Of a stretch of 64,000 bases of DNA, positions 19,938-28,701 are shown piece after piece. The notes beneath the pieces were generated by a model, which had not been told where the DNA came from, ran no database searches, and saw nothing but the letters and a program-made list of their open reading frames with translations. Positions within the stretch are counted from its first letter, which is position 1; every line of letters starts with the position of its first letter. The translations under genes and the position numbers were made by a program. Origin of the DNA: Streptomyces sp. NBC_01775. Its GTDB lineage: Bacteria > Actinomycetota > Actinomycetes > Streptomycetales > Streptomycetaceae. The stretch covers positions 2,852,001 through 2,916,000 of the forward strand of contig NZ_CP109104.1 in the NCBI RefSeq assembly GCF_035917675.1, given 5' to 3'.

Positions 19938-20627
19938 TCAGCCTCCGGGGCGTACGGACAAGTCGGTGACCTCGGCGCCGCGCGGCAGGTCGAGGGCGGT
20001 CAGCACCGTGGTGGCGATGGCGTCGGCGGGGATCCACCGGCCGGCGTCGTACTCCTTGCCCTCCTGCCGGTGGACCTTCTCCTGCATGGGTGTCGCGGTG
20101 CGGCCGGGGTAGACGGAGGTGACGCGGATCCCGTTGTCCGCCTCCTCGCCGCGCAGCGCGTCGGCCAGCGCCTTGAGGCCGTGCTTGCTGGCCGCGTAGG
20201 CCCCCCACTCGGGGTTGGCGCGCAGCCCCGCGCCCGAGTTGACGAAGACGACGTGGCCGCGCGCCATGCGCAGCTGGGGCAGGAACAGCCGGGTCAGCTC
20301 GGCGGGCGCCACGAGGTTGGCGGCCAGCGTCTCGTTCCACAGCTTGGGGCTGAATTCGCCGACGGGGCCCAGCTCGACGACCCCGGCGATGTGCAGGAGC
20401 GAGTCGACGCTGTCGGGGAGGGTCTGGTGGCCGAACGCCCAGGAGAGGCGCTCGGGCTCCGCGAGGTCGCCCACCAGGGTGTGGGCGCCCTCGAACTCCT
20501 CGGCCAGCTCCTTGGCGCGCCCCGCGTCGCGCGCCAGCAGATAGAGCGTGTCGCCCCGCTCCAGCAGCCGTCTGGCCACCTCGGCGCCGATGCCGGAGCC
20601 GCCGCCTGTGATCACATGTGTTGGCAT
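19938..20627 (-). CDS. SDR-family oxidoreductase
   Basis: 229 residues. The start ATG 20627 (MPTHVITGGG) was chosen over an upstream extension because the Rossmann strand begins at residue 4. The cofactor motif TGGGSGIG is at 7-14, and the catalytic S131, Y144 and K148 are properly spaced. The NNAG position reads HIAG. It is a stand-alone short-chain dehydrogenase with NADP preference possible (R33 after the second strand). It sits between the MetE-like and MreB-like genes on the same strand; no pathway is evident. Confidence 0.85.
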   Translation of the reverse strand: MPTHVITGGGSGIGAEVARRLLERGDTLYLLARDAGRAKELAEEFEGAHTLVGDLAEPERLSWAFGHQTLPDSVDSLLHIAGVVELGPVGEFSPKLWNETLAANLVAPAELTRLFLPQLRMARGHVVFVNSGAGLRANPEWGAYAASKHGLKALADALRGEEADNGIRVTSVYPGRTATPMQEKVHRQEGKEYDAGRWIPADAIATTVLTALDLPRGAEVTDLSVRPGG

Positions 20628-20701
20628 GCCCCCATGGTCGCCCACGGGGCGGGAGGCGCGCAGCGGGGCCGGGCCGGGCACGGACCGCGCGGCGCTCCCC
20701 G

Positions 20702-21715
20702 TTACGCGGCGAAGACCGAGTCCATCTTCTCGTACTCCTCCAGACAGCGGCCCGTGCCCAGGGCGACGCAGCCCAGGGGCTCGTCCGCCACCACCACGGG
20801 CATACCGGTCTCCTTGACCAGCCGCTCGTCCAGGCCGTGCAGCAGCGCGCCGCCGCCGGTCAGGACGATGCCGCGCTCCATGATGTCGCCGTACAGCTCG
20901 GGCGGGCAGTCGTCGAAGGCGGTGCGCACCGCGGAGACGATGGCCCGCACCGGGCGCTCCATCGCCTCGCGGATCTCCTCCGGCGCCAGGTGCACGACCT
21001 TGGGCATACCGGTGTTCTTGTCGCGACCGCGCACCTGGACGGGTTCGCCGGTGCCGAGGGAGATCTTGATGTCCTCCGCCGTCCGCTCCCCCACGGCGAT
21101 GGCGAACTCCCGCTCCACGTACGCCGCGATGGCCGCGTCCAGCGCGTCGCCCGCGACGCGCGCCGAGTGCGAGACGACCATCCCGCCCAGTGAGATGACG
21201 GCGATCTCGGTGCTGCCGCCGCCGATGTCGACGACCATCGAGCCGCGCGCCTCGTGCACCGGGAGCCCCGCGCCGATCGCCGCGGCCATCGGCTCCTCGA
21301 TCAGCCGCACCGAGCGGGCGCCCGCCCGGTCGGCGGTCTGGAGCACGGCGCGGCGCTCAACTCCGGTCACCCCGCTGGGCACACACACCACCACGCGCGG
21401 GGACCTGCCGCCCCGCCGGCCGCCGCGCGCGGCACGGATGAAGTAGCGCAGCATGCCCTCCGTCGCCTCGAAGTCCGTGATCACGCCGCCCTTGAGGGGG
21501 CGGGTGGCGGTGATGGAGCCGGGGGTGCGGCCCACGGCCTGGCGTGCCTCGGCCCCGACGGCCAGGACCTTTCCGGTCCTTGAGTCGATCGCGACGACGG
21601 ACGGCTCGTCCAGCACCACGCCGCGCCCTCGCGCGTACACCAGGGTGTTGGCCGTGCCCAGGTCTATACCGATGTCGCGGCTGCGTACAGCAGTGGACGG
21701 AGTGCGCTTAGCCAT
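20702..21715 (-). CDS. MreB/Mbl-like bacterial actin
   Basis: 337 residues with the actin-fold nucleotide motifs: phosphate-1 DLGTANTLVYA near residue 18, phosphate-2 VVDIGGGSTEIA, and the adenosine motif GIVLTGGGALLHGL. MreB polymers organise cell-wall synthesis, and in Streptomyces they mainly act in spore walls. No mreC, mreD, PBP2 or RodA gene is adjacent, so this is an orphan copy, probably an Mbl-type paralogue. It diverges from the betaine-synthesis gene; whether they share regulation is unknown. Confidence 0.9.
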   Translation of the reverse strand: MAKRTPSTAVRSRDIGIDLGTANTLVYARGRGVVLDEPSVVAIDSRTGKVLAVGAEARQAVGRTPGSITATRPLKGGVITDFEATEGMLRYFIRAARGGRRGGRSPRVVVCVPSGVTGVERRAVLQTADRAGARSVRLIEEPMAAAIGAGLPVHEARGSMVVDIGGGSTEIAVISLGGMVVSHSARVAGDALDAAIAAYVEREFAIAVGERTAEDIKISLGTGEPVQVRGRDKNTGMPKVVHLAPEEIREAMERPVRAIVSAVRTAFDDCPPELYGDIMERGIVLTGGGALLHGLDERLVKETGMPVVVADEPLGCVALGTGRCLEEYEKMDSVFAA

Positions 21716-21941
21716 GTGTTCTCGCCATGTTCGGTGCGGGGTGTACGAGTCGTACGGAAATGTCGTGCTGACAGCCGCAGCATACCCAACTGTCCGCTTT
21801 GCTGCGGCGGCCCCCGGCCTCTGATCCCCCAGAAATCTGGGAAGGAAAAGGCCCTGGTCGGAGCTGGTTTTTACATCAATCTAACGTACAGATGCTCGAC
21901 TTGGTGGCATAGATCTGCCGGGCTTGGATAGCTATGCACCG

Positions 21942-22013
21942 GAGACCACGCGCGGTTCACCGAGCCCGGAGCCTGGTGCGTCCTTCGGGGACCGCGCCTT
22001 GGGCCACCGTCTC
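21942..22013 (+). promoter_or_regulatory. Structured 5' leader of the betaine-synthesis gene
   Basis: The RNA can form a long closing stem from GAGAC (21942-21946) with GTCTC (22009-22013), and GCGCGGT (21950-21956) with ACCGCGC (21991-21997). Inside are CACC...GGTG (21958-21978) and a GTCC-TTCGG-GGAC hairpin (21980-21992) that competes with the closing stem. It ends 7 nt before the GGAGG ribosome site. I did not find glycine or c-di-AMP (ydaO) riboswitch consensus bases. A regulatory role is inferred from structure and position only. Confidence 0.45.
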
Positions 22014-22032
22014 TTCTACTGGAGGTTTCGTC

Positions 22033-23706
22033 ATTTCCGCGCGACCCGCTCAGGAATTCGGAGACAACCCCGTCGAGGTTCGGGAAACCGGACACTACAC
22101 AGAGGAGTACGTCCCAAGCTTTGTCGAGAAATGGGACTCCCTCATAGATTGGGAAAAACGAGCAGAGAGCGAGGGAAATTTCTTCATCGACCTGCTGCGA
22201 AAGCGGGGGGTAAAGAGCGTCCTGGATGTCGCGACGGGAACCGGGTTTCACTCGGTACGGCTCCTGGAAGCAGGCTTCGAGGCCGTGAGCGCGGACGGAA
22301 GCGCCGACATGCTCGCGATGGCGTTCGAGAACGGAATGAAGAACGGCGACCACATCCTGCGGGTCGTCCAGGCCGACTGGCGATGGCTCAACCGGGACGT
22401 CCACGGAGAGTACGACGCCATCGTGTGCCTCGGGAACTCGTTCACACATCTCTTCTCGGAGCGCGACAGGCGCAAGGCTCTCGCCGAGTTCTACGCCATG
22501 CTGAAGCATGACGGAATCCTCATCCTGGATCAGCGTAACTACGACGCGATTCTGGACGAGGGATTCTCCAGCAAGCACACGTACTACTACTGCGGCGAGG
22601 ACGTCGCGGTGGAGCCCGAATACATGGACGAGGGGTTGTGCCGCATGCGGTACCGCTTCCCGGACAAGTCGGAGTACCACCTCAACATGTTCCCGCTCCG
22701 CAAGGACTACACGCGGCGCCTCATGTCCGACGTGGGTTTCCAACGCATCGAGACCTACGGCGACTTCCAGCACACCTATCGGGCCGAGCAGCCCGACTTC
22801 TTCGTGCATGTGGCGGAGAAGGAATACCGAATGGAGGATCAGGAGGAAGGCGCTTACGGAAGTGCCGTGAGTACGGCGCGGAGTTACTACAACTCCCCCG
22901 ACGCCGACGCCTTCTATTCCTCCGTCTGGGGCGGCGAGGATATCCACGTCGGAATCTACGAGGGCCCGCAGGAGCCCATCGCCGACGCCAGCCGCCGCAC
23001 CGTCGAGCGGATGGCGTCCGGACTCGGACTCGGCAAGGAGTCCACGGTCCTCGACCTCGGCTCGGGCTTCGGTGGATCGGCCCGCTATCTCGCCGAGACG
23101 TTCGGCTGCCGGGTACAGGCGCTCAACCTCAGCGAGGTGGAGAACCAGCGCCACAAGGAGCTGAACTCCATCCGGGACCTCACCGACCGTATCGAGGTGG
23201 TGGACGGCTCGTTCGAGAGCATTCCGTTCCCCGATTCGAGCGTCGACGTCGTGTGGTCGCAGGACGCCTTCTTGCACAGCGGGGACCGCCTCCGGGTACT
23301 GGAGGAGGTCCGGCGCGTCCTCAAGCCCGGTGGCAGCCTCGTGTTCACCGACCCGATGGCCGCCGACGGCACCGAGACGAGCGCGATCCAGCCCATCCTG
23401 GACCGCATCCACCTCGACGACATGGGCTCGCCCGGCTTCTACACCCGCGAACTGACGCGCCTCGGCTTCGCACCCGTCCCCCACGAGGGGGCCGGGGGCG
23501 GCTTCGAGGATCTGCGCACGCAGTTGGTGACCCACTACGGGCGTGTCCTGGAGGAGACCGAGCGCCAGGAGGCCGAGGGCCTCGCCGCGAAGGTCAGTTC
23601 CGAGTACCTCGCCCAGATGAAGAAAGGACTCACCCACTGGGTCGACGGCGGTGAACAGCGCCAGCTCACCTGGGGCATCTTCCGCTTCACCCTCACCGAG
23701 GGCTGA
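22033..23706 (+). CDS. Fused glycine/sarcosine and sarcosine/dimethylglycine N-methyltransferase (GSMT-SDMT)
   Basis: 557 residues containing two SAM-methyltransferase domains. Domain 1 (about 1-270) has motif I DVATGTGFHS at 65-74 and looks like glycine sarcosine methyltransferase. Domain 2 (about 280-557) has DLGSGFGGSA at 341-350 and looks like sarcosine dimethylglycine methyltransferase. Together they make glycine betaine from glycine with three SAM, for osmoprotection. Such a fusion is known in Actinopolyspora halophila. The start is odd: a perfect GGAGG at 22021 points to ATT at 22033. The alternative ATG 21934 or GTG 21976 lack ribosome sites and would translate the structured leader. 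Confidence 0.88.
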   Translation: MSARPAQEFGDNPVEVRETGHYTEEYVPSFVEKWDSLIDWEKRAESEGNFFIDLLRKRGVKSVLDVATGTGFHSVRLLEAGFEAVSADGSADMLAMAFENGMKNGDHILRVVQADWRWLNRDVHGEYDAIVCLGNSFTHLFSERDRRKALAEFYAMLKHDGILILDQRNYDAILDEGFSSKHTYYYCGEDVAVEPEYMDEGLCRMRYRFPDKSEYHLNMFPLRKDYTRRLMSDVGFQRIETYGDFQHTYRAEQPDFFVHVAEKEYRMEDQEEGAYGSAVSTARSYYNSPDADAFYSSVWGGEDIHVGIYEGPQEPIADASRRTVERMASGLGLGKESTVLDLGSGFGGSARYLAETFGCRVQALNLSEVENQRHKELNSIRDLTDRIEVVDGSFESIPFPDSSVDVVWSQDAFLHSGDRLRVLEEVRRVLKPGGSLVFTDPMAADGTETSAIQPILDRIHLDDMGSPGFYTRELTRLGFAPVPHEGAGGGFEDLRTQLVTHYGRVLEETERQEAEGLAAKVSSEYLAQMKKGLTHWVDGGEQRQLTWGIFRFTLTEG

Positions 23707-23771
23707 GCGGGCGCCCCTCGCGGGCGATGCCACGTCGCGGGCGGCCCGCTCCGCCGGACCTCCGGGCCGGC

Positions 23772-23843
23772 GGGGCGGGCCGTACTCACTCCTGCGGGGC
23801 GGGCCGTACTCGCTCCACCGGGGCGGGCCGCGCTCACTCCTGC
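23772..23843. repeat. Three 24-bp tandem repeats overlapping a stop codon
   Basis: Near-identical units starting GGGGCGGGCCGTACTC lie at 23772-23795, 23796-23819 and 23820-23843. The last unit contains the stop codon and final codons of the minus-strand RCK-domain gene. The array fills the gap to the convergent methyltransferase gene. Confidence 0.85.
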
Positions 23844-25771
23844 GGGCGCAGCGCGCGGGTCACATCGAACTCGCCCGTCCCCCGCATCGGCGGCGGCCCC
23901 GTCTCCGGTGAGCCCGCCAGCAGCTGCCCCAGCCCTCGGCGGGTGGCGGCGACCACGACGCGATCGCCCGCCCGCAACAGGTATCCGGGCTGCATCTGCC
24001 AGGTCAGCTCGCCCCCGCCCGCACCCTGGGCCCCGCCCGGGGAGAGGTCGCCCTCGCTCAGGGCCCGCCCCGCGAGGTCCAGCGCGAGGACCCGCCACAC
24101 CCCGGCCCGGAACGCCTCGCCCACGGTCCGCCCCTCCAGCAGGGGGTTGCCCTCCACATCCACCGTCGCGAAGACCAGCACCCGCCGGCCCACCGGAATG
24201 GCGCCGAGCACCTGGCGGCCCATCATGGCGCCGGCGAATGCGGGCGCCGCCAGCGCGGAGACCGAGCGGCTGCGGGTCTGCGCCGCCGGGTAGGTGTCGC
24301 GCAGGGTGCGGTAGACGGTGGTCGCGAACTCGTCGTCGAACAGCCGCATCACCACCCGCACTTCGGGCTTGAGCTGGCGCGCGTACAACGACGCCTCCAG
24401 ATTGGTGCCGTCGCTGCTGGTCAGCGCGAGGACGGCGCGGGCGCGCCGGATCCTGGCGGCCTCCAGCACCCCGCCCTCGGTGACGTCGGCGATCAGCGTC
24501 GGCACCTTCTTGTCCCGCGCGAGCCCGACGCCGCGCGCCTCCGGGTCGCGTTCGATGCACACCACGGGAATGCCGCGCTCCAGCAGTTCCTCCAGCACCC
24601 GCGAGCCCACCTTGCCCAGCCCCAGCAACACCACGTGTCCCGACATTCCGCGCGGCACGTCGGGCAGCGAGGCGGCCTGGCGGAAGGCGCCGTAGCTCTC
24701 CAGCACGATCGCCAGGAACAGCGGCAGCATCAGCATCCCGGCGAACCCGGCGAGGAGTTGGAGCAGCTGCTCGTCGACGGGCTCGTCGGTCTTGGGGTCG
24801 TTGATGCCGAAGACGTCGAGGAGGGTGACATAGCCGGCGTGCGCGGGCGTGTCGCCGCTGAGCACCCAGTTGAAGGTGGCCAGTGCGATGACGACGCCGG
24901 TCAGCGCCAGCAGGGAGTAGCGCAGCCGGCGCGAGAACAGCTCCTTGAAGGCGGGCAGCCGGGGCAGCCGGGAGGTGCGGGGCCGGGTGGTGCCGCGCCT
25001 GCTGGTGATGGCCTCCAGGACCACGGCGCCGCGCTGTGGGGGCAGGCCCTCCAGCGCGGACTCGTCGGGCAGCAGCACCGGGCTCTCGCGGGGGCGGTGC
25101 TGCGGCTCGGTCTCCTCGTCGGTGTCGCCCTCGTCCGCGTCCTCGGAGCCCGGCATCAGGGCGAGGGTGCACAGCCGGTTCCTGCGGTCGGCGGTGCCCA
25201 GGGTGCGCTCCTTGGCACGCAGCAGCAGCCCGTCCGCGTAGACGACCTTGTCGCTGCCGACGACGGCGGCGGCCACCAGGGAGGGCGCCGCCGTGTCGGA
25301 GTCGGACAGCACGGTGGTGGAGGCGTCTATGGCCGCCTGGTCCAGATGCGGGTTGTGCACGCGCGCCGCGCGGTCGAGCAGGCTCTCCAGATAGCCGCCG
25401 AGCGTGCGGTTGAACATCCGGATGACCAGCCGCAGTCGGGGGTTGATCCGGCGGGCGCGCAGCGCGATGTGGATGTTGAGCTGGTCGTCGCCCGAGGTGA
25501 GGGCCAGCGCGTTGGCCTCCTCGATACCGGCGCGCCGCAGGGTCTCGTCGTCGGGCACCTGGGCCTCGACGGCGTCCACCCGCAGCCGCCTCCTGCCGAC
25601 CAGTTCAGCGATCCTGGGGCCGTGATCCCCGCCGCGCAGCGAGGGCAGGACGACGGTGACGCGCTGCCCGTAGACGCTGGCCAGCTCCTTGGCCAGCCGC
25701 TGGGCCAGCGAATTGTCCCCGCACACCACCATGTGTCCGCGCCGCGCGTTCGCGCCTAGGCTGTCGGTCAT
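23834..25771 (-). CDS. Two-RCK-domain ion channel-like membrane protein (CASTOR/POLLUX or TrkA-N type)
   Basis: 645 residues. An N-terminal Rossmann/RCK domain opens with HMVVCGDNSLAQRLAKEL. A middle segment carries two clear membrane spans (RYSLLALTGVVIALATF and LLAGFAGMLMLPLFLAIV) with a loop between, then a second RCK domain (VVLLGLGKVGSRVLEELL). The C terminus is TrkA-C-like. This layout fits a potassium or calcium channel subunit gated by nucleotides through its RCK domains. The ATG at 25771 overlaps the divergent gene's ATG at 25770 on the other strand. Its C-terminal codons lie in a tandem repeat. Confidence 0.85.
   Translation of the reverse strand: MTDSLGANARRGHMVVCGDNSLAQRLAKELASVYGQRVTVVLPSLRGGDHGPRIAELVGRRRLRVDAVEAQVPDDETLRRAGIEEANALALTSGDDQLNIHIALRARRINPRLRLVIRMFNRTLGGYLESLLDRAARVHNPHLDQAAIDASTTVLSDSDTAAPSLVAAAVVGSDKVVYADGLLLRAKERTLGTADRRNRLCTLALMPGSEDADEGDTDEETEPQHRPRESPVLLPDESALEGLPPQRGAVVLEAITSRRGTTRPRTSRLPRLPAFKELFSRRLRYSLLALTGVVIALATFNWVLSGDTPAHAGYVTLLDVFGINDPKTDEPVDEQLLQLLAGFAGMLMLPLFLAIVLESYGAFRQAASLPDVPRGMSGHVVLLGLGKVGSRVLEELLERGIPVVCIERDPEARGVGLARDKKVPTLIADVTEGGVLEAARIRRARAVLALTSSDGTNLEASLYARQLKPEVRVVMRLFDDEFATTVYRTLRDTYPAAQTRSRSVSALAAPAFAGAMMGRQVLGAIPVGRRVLVFATVDVEGNPLLEGRTVGEAFRAGVWRVLALDLAGRALSEGDLSPGGAQGAGGGELTWQMQPGYLLRAGDRVVVAATRRGLGQLLAGSPETGPPPMRGTGEFDVTRALRPQE
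25757..25762 (+). promoter_or_regulatory. -10 box (TAGGCT) of a leaderless gene
   Basis: TAGGCT lies 7 nt before the ATG at 25770, the spacing expected when transcription starts at the A of the start codon. No Shine-Dalgarno sequence precedes this ATG. The box lies inside the first codons of the divergent RCK gene. Confidence 0.5.
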
Positions 25772-26333
25772 GGCCTCCTCGTCCTCCCCCGCCACCGCCC
25801 GTACTCCCATGAACATCTGCGTCTTCTGTTCGGCCGCCGATCTCGACGGGGTGTATACCGACGCGGCCCGCGAGTTCGCGGGACTCATCGGCAAGCGGGG
25901 TCACAGTCTCGTGTGGGGAGGCTCCGACTCCGGGCTGATGAAGGTCGTCGCGGACGGTGTGCAGGACGCGGGAGGCCGACTGATCGGCATCTCCGTGGAG
26001 TTCCTGAGCAACGTCGCGCGCCCGAACGCCGACGAGATGATCGTCACCGCCGATCTCGCCGAACGCAAGGCCGCGTTGCTGGCGCGCGCCGATGCCGTGG
26101 TCGTCATGGTCGGCGGCACGGGCACGCTGGATGAGGCCACGGAGATCCTGGAGCTGCGCAAGCACGGCATGCACAGCAAGCCCGTAGTGATCTTGAACAC
26201 GGCCGGCTTCTACGACGGCCTCCGGCAGCAGATGGCCCGCATGGAGGCCGAGGGCTTCCTGCCCATCCCCCTGGACCAGTTGGTCACCTTCGCCGACGAC
26301 GGTCTCCAAGCGCTGGACCTGCTCGGCGCCTGA
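25770..26333 (+). CDS. LOG-family (TIGR00730) Rossmann-fold protein, cytokinin riboside monophosphate phosphoribohydrolase type
   Basis: 187 residues from ATG 25770, or 174 from ATG 25809 (MNICVFCSAAD). The LOG signature is present: VWGGSDSGLMKVVADG, then the PGGxGTxxE-like block written here VGGTGTLDEATEI, where the usual proline is V. Family members release free cytokinin bases from nucleotides; the role in Streptomyces is uncertain. The upstream ATG is preferred because a TAGGCT box fits leaderless transcription. It is divergent from the RCK protein, with start codons overlapping on opposite strands. Confidence 0.85.
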   Translation: MASSSSPATARTPMNICVFCSAADLDGVYTDAAREFAGLIGKRGHSLVWGGSDSGLMKVVADGVQDAGGRLIGISVEFLSNVARPNADEMIVTADLAERKAALLARADAVVVMVGGTGTLDEATEILELRKHGMHSKPVVILNTAGFYDGLRQQMARMEAEGFLPIPLDQLVTFADDGLQALDLLGA

Positions 26334-26365
26334 GCGGGCAGCGCGCCCGGAGGGAGCGGCCGGCG

Positions 26366-26400
26366 GGCGGTCCGGACACCCGGACGAGGCTCGGACCGCC
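26366..26400. terminator. Hairpin terminator between LOG gene and mnmA
   Basis: GGCGGTCCG at 26366-26374 pairs perfectly with CGGACCGCC at 26392-26400 around a 17-nt loop. It lies between two convergent genes and can work in both directions. Confidence 0.6.
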
Positions 26401-26440
26401 GAAACCGCCGCCCCTCGAACCGCTCGCGCCGCCGGAGCCG

Positions 26441-27583
26441 CTAAGCCGCCGGAACCGCCCGTTCCGTCGTCGCGATCGTCGCCGAGCCGACCACGCGGGG
26501 TCCGTCGTACAGGACGATCGCCTGGCCCGGGGCCACACCGCGCTCCGGGTGGGCGAAGCGCACGCGCAGCTCGCCGCCCGTCAGCTCGGCCTCCACCTCG
26601 GTCTCCGCGCCGTGCGCCCGCAGCTGGGCGGTGTAGGTACGGGGGCCGTCGGCGGGCGGGGCGCCGCACCAGCGCGGGCGTACCGCGGTGAGCGAGCCGA
26701 CGTCCAAGGAGTCGGCGGGGCCGACCGTGACCGTGTTGTCGACCGGCGAGATGTCCAGGACGTAGCGCGGCTTGCCGTCGGGCGCCGGGTGCCCCAGGCG
26801 CAGGCCCTTGCGCTGGCCGATGGTGAAGCCGTACGCGCCCTCGTGGGTGCCGAGCCGGGCGCCGGACTCGTCGACGATGTCGCCCTCGGCCCGGCCCAGC
26901 CGGCCTGCCAGAAAGCCCTGGGTGTCACCGTCGGCGATGAAGCAGATGTCGTGGCTGTCGGGCTTCTTGGCCACGGACAGGCCGCGCCGTTCGGCCTCGG
27001 CCCGGATCTCGTCCTTGGTGGTGAGGGTGTCGCCGAGGGGGAACATCGCGTGGGCGAGCTGCCGCTCGTCCAGGACGCCGAGCACATAGCTCTGGTCCTT
27101 GGCCGCGTCACTCGCCCTGTGCAGCTCCCGGCCGCCGTCCTCGCGGGTCACGACGGTGGCGTAGTGGCCGGTGCAGACGGCGTCGAAGCCCAGCGCCAGC
27201 GCCTTGTCCAGCAGCGCGGCGAACTTGATCTTCTCGTTGCAGCGCAGACAGGGATTGGGCGTGCGGCCCGCCTCGTACTCCGCGACGAAGTCCTCGACGA
27301 CGTCCTCGCGGAAGCGTTCGGCCAGGTCCCAGACGTAGAAGGGGATACCGATGACGTCGGCGGCGCGGCGTGCGTCGTTCGAGTCCTCGATGGTGCAACA
27401 GCCGCGGGCGCCCGTACGGAACGACTTGGGGTTGGCGGACAGCGCCAGATGTACCCCTGTGACCTCGTGTCCCGCCTCGGCGGCACGGGCGGCGGCCACG
27501 GCGGAGTCGACGCCGCCGGACATGGCGGCCAGGACGCGCAGCGGGCGCGCGGAGGCTGTCCCCCGCGAGGATGCAGTAGTCAT
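26441..27583 (-). CDS. mnmA: tRNA-specific 2-thiouridylase MnmA
   Basis: 380 residues, full length. The PP-loop SGGVDS is at 22-27, the first catalytic cysteine is C112 in NPCLRCN, and the second is C214 in [10 protein letters not shown]. It adds sulfur to uridine 34 of tRNA(Lys), tRNA(Glu) and tRNA(Gln), using sulfur relayed from a cysteine desulfurase, one of which is encoded at 28702. The ATG at 27583 has GGAGAG 5 nt upstream. It is divergent from the amidase gene with 55 bp between them. Confidence 0.96.
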   Translation of the reverse strand: MTTASSRGTASARPLRVLAAMSGGVDSAVAAARAAEAGHEVTGVHLALSANPKSFRTGARGCCTIEDSNDARRAADVIGIPFYVWDLAERFREDVVEDFVAEYEAGRTPNPCLRCNEKIKFAALLDKALALGFDAVCTGHYATVVTREDGGRELHRASDAAKDQSYVLGVLDERQLAHAMFPLGDTLTTKDEIRAEAERRGLSVAKKPDSHDICFIADGDTQGFLAGRLGRAEGDIVDESGARLGTHEGAYGFTIGQRKGLRLGHPAPDGKPRYVLDISPVDNTVTVGPADSLDVGSLTAVRPRWCGAPPADGPRTYTAQLRAHGAETEVEAELTGGELRVRFAHPERGVAPGQAIVLYDGPRVVGSATIATTERAVPAA

Positions 27584-27638
27584 AGCGCTCTCCAGGGTAG
27601 ACGGAACGACCCGGTGACCCGAACGCGTTAAGAAGCGC

Positions 27639-28496
27639 ATGGGACAGGCGGCGGATGAGGGACGGACGGACGAGGCACCCGGGAGGCCGGGCGGCGGCGG
27701 TCCGGAGGGCGGGCACGGCCCGGCGGAAAGCAAGGGGCAAGGCGGTGGCGTGGGCGGATCCGGTGGCGGCGACGCGAAGCACGGGCGGCAGATGACCCGG
27801 CGGCGGCTGCTGCTCGCGGGCGGCACGGCCGTCGGGCTCGGGGTCGCGGGCGTCGCGGCGCAGCAGGAGATCAAGCGCTGGTGGTGGCGGATACCGGGCA
27901 ACGACAAGCCCCGCAAGGAGGGCGAGGTCGACGATTCCCGCGCCCGCTGGGTGGCCGCCTCCGAGGCGAACTGGCGCCGGGCCGACCGGCCCGCCGACTA
28001 CGGCGTCGACCGGGTCGTCATCCACGTCGTCCAGGGCAGCGCCGCCAGCGCCGTAAAGGTCTTCCAAGATCCGGCACACGGCGCCGCCGCGCACTACATC
28101 GTGCGCCAGGACGGGCAGCTCACCCAGATGATCCGCGAGCTGGACGTCGGCTTCCACGCGGGCAACCGTGAGTACAACGAGCGCAGCGTCGGCATCGAGC
28201 ACGAGGGCTGGATAAACCGCCCCCAGGACTTCACGGACGCGATGTACCGCTCCTCGGCGGAGGTGACCGCCGGCATCTGCCACCGCTACGGCATCCCCGC
28301 CGACCGCGAGCACATCATCGGCCATAACGAGGTCCCCGGCGCCGACCACACGGACCCGGGCGGGCACTGGGACTGGGACACGTACATGCGCCTGGTGCGG
28401 GCGCGGGTGAAGGTCCTTGCAAAGCCGCCGGGCGGCGGACCGCCTTCCGGCGGCGTCAGACCCTCCAGCAGCCCCGCGCAACCCCGGAAGAGCTGA
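27639..28496 (+). CDS. Secreted N-acetylmuramoyl-L-alanine amidase (PGRP/Ami2 domain)
   Basis: 285 residues. A 50-residue Gly-rich head precedes [20 protein letters not shown], which looks like a twin-arginine signal. If translation starts at the internal ATG 27792, that signal becomes N-terminal. The catalytic domain follows, with zinc-ligand positions in [15 protein letters not shown] and HTDPGG, plus AHYIVRQDG and VGIEHEG. It cuts the amide between muramic acid and L-alanine of peptidoglycan outside the membrane. It is divergent from mnmA, and a dispersed repeat follows its stop. Confidence 0.88.
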   Translation: MGQAADEGRTDEAPGRPGGGGPEGGHGPAESKGQGGGVGGSGGGDAKHGRQMTRRRLLLAGGTAVGLGVAGVAAQQEIKRWWWRIPGNDKPRKEGEVDDSRARWVAASEANWRRADRPADYGVDRVVIHVVQGSAASAVKVFQDPAHGAAAHYIVRQDGQLTQMIRELDVGFHAGNREYNERSVGIEHEGWINRPQDFTDAMYRSSAEVTAGICHRYGIPADREHIIGHNEVPGADHTDPGGHWDWDTYMRLVRARVKVLAKPPGGGPPSGGVRPSSSPAQPRKS

Positions 28497-28607
28497 CGCC
28501 GGTCGTGGGCCCGCGACCGGCTCAGCGGCGGTCCTGCGGCCCAGTGGCCCTCAGCGCCAAGGAGGCACTACGGCCTGTCCGACGGACCTTTCTGTTGCTC
28601 TCGTACG

Positions 28608-28701
28608 TGGCACTGAGCAGGGGCTGCCCCTGCCTGTGCCGTGCAGAGTGCGGGTGTGTTCTGGGCTGGTCGCGCAGTTCCCCGCGCCCCTCTGGGGCGC
28701 T
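28608..28701 (+). repeat. Dispersed palindromic repeat, copy B
   Basis: It contains the hairpin AGGGGCTGCCCCT near 28619-28631 and the segment GGCTGGTCGCGCAGTTCCCC, ending CGCGCCCCTCTGGGGCG. It lacks the third module (GCGG...CCGC) seen in copies A, D and E. It lies between the convergent amidase and cysteine desulfurase genes and abuts the desulfurase stop codon. Confidence 0.75.

Noticed and set aside
21716..22020. Glycine or c-di-AMP (ydaO) riboswitch before the betaine gene
   Set aside because: The conserved glycine-aptamer bases seen before gcvT and the ydaO GGGGTGAA-type blocks are absent; only generic stems are present.
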